A stretch of 17,077 nucleotides of DNA from REEB509 sp049314555 (GTDB taxonomy: Bacteria; Pseudomonadota; Alphaproteobacteria; Caulobacterales; Aquidulcibacteraceae). Under the pieces are notes generated by a model, which had not been told where the DNA came from, made no database searches, and saw only the letters and a program-made list of their open reading frames with translations. Positions 14,735 through 17,077 of this stretch are shown piece after piece. Where the stretch lies: positions 1 to 17,077 of the forward strand of contig JBMOEW010000048.1 in the NCBI GenBank assembly GCA_049314555.1, written 5' to 3'. A program made the position numbers and the translations under genes. The number at the start of each line of letters is the position of its first letter. Position 1 is the first letter of the stretch.

Positions 14735-15973
14735 CTAGACGTGTTTTTGATCAGGGAAGAGGCCCGGCATCCAGACGGAGGCCAAGGCTGCCGGGAAGGC
14801 GAGCTTGAGCGGCGCACGTGATGACGTGGACGTAAGGACGCCTCGCTCCAATAGCGCGGCTGTTACACGTCGCGCCGTGCGTTCACTAGCTTCCAGCAAC
14901 GCCTCCACGTCGCCGCGTGCGAGTTCGCCGCGAAAGAGCACGGCTTCAAGCACAAGCGCGGCTTTCGCGGGGAGGGCGCCGCTCGCGCTTTCGGCTTCGG
15001 CCCAACCGACCATGCGGTTTCGCAGGCGGTTCGGCTCCATCAATTGCTCCATGAAGCGCACTTGATCGAGACAGACCTCCAGGAAGAACCGCGCGAACGC
15101 GGTCAATGCTTCTTCGCTGAGTGAGCCGCGCCCATCGAGGTCGTTCCGACGCGGCAGGTCACATTCGGCGAGGTGCTTCTTGTAGTCGGCTTCCCGCCGC
15201 GCGAGGCCTCGTGCGACCGACCATATGCCGCCGGTGTCCAAGGCCTCCCGTAACACCGCGTAGGACATCAGGCGCGCGACCCGTCCGTTGCCATCGACGA
15301 ACGGGTGAAGCCAGAGGAGACGGTGGTGGGCGGTCGCCGCCGCGACGATCGCGTCCACGCGCCCGAGGCCTGCGAATGCGCTCTCGAAGCGATCAAGAAA
15401 ACGCGGCACTGCGCCTGGGCTGACCGCGATGAGACGGCCGACTTTTACATCGTGGGTACGCAGTTCGCCGGGCACAACCGGCACCCGCTCGCCGGTCGTA
15501 GGGTTCTCGACCCACAGCAAGGCATCAGGGAGGAGTTTGCAGAAGCGCTCATGGATCTCGCGTAGCCCTGCGTCCTTCAAAGCGCGGCCATCGAGCCCTC
15601 CGTCATCGATCCACGCTTGCACCGTGATATGGGCGCGCGCTTCGAGTTGCAGATCACGCTTGGTTGGATCGGTTGAATAGTCGTCGGCCAGCGCCCGTTC
15701 GATGTCGATCGGGTGCGTGTCATGCCCTTCGATGAGATTGCTGTAGTAGCAGTTCATGGCCCGAACGAGATCGGCCAGCGCGCGCACTACCCCATCGGGG
15801 AGGCTGCGGCGCAGGCCGGCAGTGGCCGCCGCCAGCTCAAGCGCAAGGTCCGTCAGCCCGGCCCGCCGTGACGAGCTGTCTTGGATGAGCAGGGGCTCCA
15901 TAAGACCGATGCTCTCGCCCCGGTCTTCGGCCGCTATTTTGGCCGGTTCTTTGGCCTTTTCAGAATCGTTCAT
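14735..15973 (-). CDS. Fic-family protein (AMPylase candidate) with C-terminal winged helix
   Basis: 412 residues from the ATG at 15973. The Fic core has the complete motif HPFVDGNGRVAR (His223, Asp227, Arg231), the signature of enzymes that transfer AMP, or another NMP, to a hydroxyl side chain. An autoinhibitory helix SNLIEG (Ser78...Glu82-Gly83) precedes it, so this is a class II, self-restrained Fic. Residues about 335-412 look like a winged helix-turn-helix (ELARGDVEALLEASERTARRVTAALLERGVLTS), suggesting DNA binding and self-regulation. No Shine-Dalgarno precedes the ATG at 15973; a second ATG (15901, MEPLLIQDSS) matches the usual beginning of relatives and may be the true start. The frame remains open up to 16246, but that part is low-complexity. 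Thirteen bases separate it from the Abi gene, so the two form an operon. Confidence 0.9.
   Translation of the reverse strand: MNDSEKAKEPAKIAAEDRGESIGLMEPLLIQDSSSRRAGLTDLALELAAATAGLRRSLPDGVVRALADLVRAMNCYYSNLIEGHDTHPIDIERALADDYSTDPTKRDLQLEARAHITVQAWIDDGGLDGRALKDAGLREIHERFCKLLPDALLWVENPTTGERVPVVPGELRTHDVKVGRLIAVSPGAVPRFLDRFESAFAGLGRVDAIVAAATAHHRLLWLHPFVDGNGRVARLMSYAVLREALDTGGIWSVARGLARREADYKKHLAECDLPRRNDLDGRGSLSEEALTAFARFFLEVCLDQVRFMEQLMEPNRLRNRMVGWAEAESASGALPAKAALVLEAVLFRGELARGDVEALLEASERTARRVTAALLERGVLTSTSSRAPLKLAFPAALASVWMPGLFPDQKHV
15925..15960. repeat. 12-bp direct repeats inside the 5' end of fic
   Basis: Three adjacent 12-base units, CTTCGGCCGCTA, TTTTGGCCGGTT and CTTTGGCCTTTT, share the core GGCC at the same phase. 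They lie just inside the fic reading frame (residues 5-17 of the long form) and resemble the cluster upstream of the gene. If translation starts at 15901, they are in the untranslated leader. Confidence 0.55.
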
Positions 15974-16015
15974 AATGTCAAGTATGCCATAGGATTGGAG
16001 GGTCTGGCAGGCTAA

Positions 16016-16075
16016 AAATGACCGCCGTTTTGGCCGCTTGAATGGCCGGTTCTCTGGCCGGTTTAGAGGCCCACT
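16016..16075. repeat. Five degenerate 12-bp direct repeats upstream of fic
   Basis: The units AAATGACCGCCG, TTTTGGCCGCTT, GAATGGCCGGTT, CTCTGGCCGGTT and TAGAGGCCCACT follow each other without gaps. The core TGGCCGGTT is best kept in the third and fourth; the first and last are weak. They occupy the 140-bp gap between the coupling-protein stop and the fic start. A regular 12-bp spacing of one core suggests binding sites for a regulator, perhaps the Fic winged helix. Confidence 0.6.
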
Positions 16076-16115
16076 CCGGGGACGTTCGGTTCCGGGGTCT
16101 TGCTGCGACGCCCTA

Positions 16116-16946
16116 TCACGTTCGCTTTCGTGGCACTTTGTCGAGGTCGCCCAGCCGCGACGACCAGGGCGGAGTCTCGAAAGTATGACTTTTCGGCAGG
16201 TCAAATACCCTGTCCCGGACGAAGACCAGCTGTCGAGCACGATCAAACGCCAGCACTTCTCCGGCCGTCAGCAGCTGCTTGCCGTTGTACGTCCAGCGAC
16301 CTTGGCCGTCCTTCGTTCCCGGCGGCTCCCACCGCTGTACCGTCGTCTCACCGAGGAGCTTTGACACATATTGCGCGGTGAAGTGGTCATTTGCGCCAAG
16401 GAACCGGCGCAGATCGGCGTCGCCAATCAGCGTTTCCCAACCCTGCCCATAAATCGTCTGGAGCTGATTGAGATCCTGCGCCGCGAGATGGAAATGCACG
16501 CCGTACTTCCTGAGCATCGCCATGTCGTCGGCGACCTCCTCAAACCGCCCGAGTGTAGGCAGTTCATCGACGACGACATGCAGCTCGCGCCCCGGCATGG
16601 TGCTGACCAAGGTCATCAGCGTGCGATAAATGAGGCGTAGCCATGCCCCGAGCACGGACCCCATGGTCTTCAGCAGCACGATATAGACTGTCATCCTCCC
16701 GGTGCGGAGTTTCTTCGGCTCGAAGGTCGTTGCCCCAAGCGTCCGTTGCGCGCCTTCTTCGTCGAGGAACGAGAGGCCCTGCCGCATCCGTGACTTGACG
16801 CCGCCCCAGGTGCTTGGGGCTTGCCGCAACACGGTGATGGATTGGACGTTAATCCCTTGTGGGGCTTGGGTTTTTCGCGGATCGCGTGCACTCTGTGTGC
16901 AAGTGTCTGCTGAAATTGGCTGTGCGGCGAACACGTGTGTGCACAC
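16116..16946 (-). pseudogene. TraG/VirD4-type coupling protein, 5'-truncated
   Basis: 276 residues of the C-terminal part of a type IV secretion coupling ATPase. Walker B is present (HVVVDELPTLGRF, about 122-134), followed by the conserved MAMLRKYGVHFHLAAQDLNQL and LGANDHFTAQYVSKLLGETTV, and an ordinary C-terminus with a natural stop. Full-length TraG/VirD4 proteins are about 550-700 residues with N-terminal membrane helices and a Walker A loop; both are missing. The frame starts at a GTG (16944-16946) directly after an in-frame TGA, with no Shine-Dalgarno, and the first ~40 residues do not look like the family. It cannot couple DNA transfer by itself. It marks the block as derived from a conjugative or integrative element. 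Confidence 0.85.
16931..16946. repeat. Overlapping palindromes at the coupling-protein truncation
   Basis: ACACGTGT (16931-16938) and GTGTGCACAC (16937-16946) are two perfect palindromes overlapping by two bases, in an alternating purine-pyrimidine run, exactly where the truncated coupling-protein frame begins. A related TGTGTGCAAGTGT lies about 40 bases away on the low-coordinate side. Confidence 0.6.
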
Positions 16947-17018
16947 TCAGCGATGCGAGAAAGGCAGGACTTTCAGGGATCGAGCGTGATCTCGCACCAA
17001 TGGGCTCGTGAGAAAGTA

Positions 17019-17039
17019 TTTATGGCGCGGCCGCATAAA
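17019..17039. repeat. Imperfect inverted repeat near the window end
   Basis: TTTATG (17019-17024) and CATAAA (17034-17039) are inverted arms around a GC-rich centre that includes GCGGCCGC. No gene is supported between 16947 and 17077, so its role (operator, terminator or element end) is open. Confidence 0.35.
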
Positions 17040-17077
17040 GGGTCAGGTTCAAACCGAAGCCGCCGCCTGATACAAAT

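Overview
The window is GC-rich, densely coded DNA from a proteobacterium, most likely an alphaproteobacterium. That placement rests on the TraG/VirD4-type coupling protein, the IS66 remnant, the style of the autotransporter and the compact GC-rich gene layout. No rRNA or tRNA gene is present to fix the taxon. I see three parts: housekeeping and envelope genes (1-12.3 kb), an insertion/deletion scar inside that part (about 4.07-4.95 kb), and an accessory 'defence and mobility' block on the minus strand (about 12.4-17.0 kb).

Part 1. A fused MFS-like/spermidine-synthase-like membrane protein (119-2362, +) meets tail-to-tail with an exported alpha/beta-hydrolase (2359-3207, -). A tyrosine phosphatase with an intact CX5R loop (about 3271-4047, +) follows. 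Next comes a scar: the last ~70 residues of a sensor histidine kinase joined to the C-terminal third of an IS66 TnpC transposase. The rest of both is missing, so DNA was lost here. Upstream of the scar is a tight four-gene minus-strand operon (7150 to 4967): two very small membrane proteins, a ferric-reductase-like membrane domain fused to a Rieske [2Fe-2S] domain, and a membrane-anchored protein with a Cys/His-rich motif. The ends overlap or touch throughout, and I cannot assign the operon to a described pathway. It is the most coherent candidate for an uncharacterised system here. A lipoprotein of unknown function (7380-8021, +) converges on a 1207-residue trypsin-like serine protease autotransporter (8165-11788, -) across a strong hairpin. 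A small proline-rich candidate lipoprotein (12042-12299, +) is divergent from the autotransporter.

Part 2. The accessory block is all on the minus strand. From upstream to downstream it holds: a 5'-truncated type IV coupling protein (16116-16946), a Fic-family AMPylase candidate (14735-15973), an abortive-infection-family protein (13846-14721) whose Shine-Dalgarno overlaps the fic stop region, a hairpin, a Phd/VapC toxin-antitoxin pair with a palindromic operator candidate (13573 to 12894), and a chimeric ORF that joins a ribbon-helix-helix antitoxin to the tail of a rhodanese (12404-12826). A perfect 20-bp tandem duplication lies exactly where that chimera changes family. Degenerate 12-bp repeats sit on both sides of the fic start codon. 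The block looks like the worn remains of an integrative or conjugative element carrying defence/persistence genes.

All functional calls come from reading motifs in the translated sequence. No database search or computation was available.
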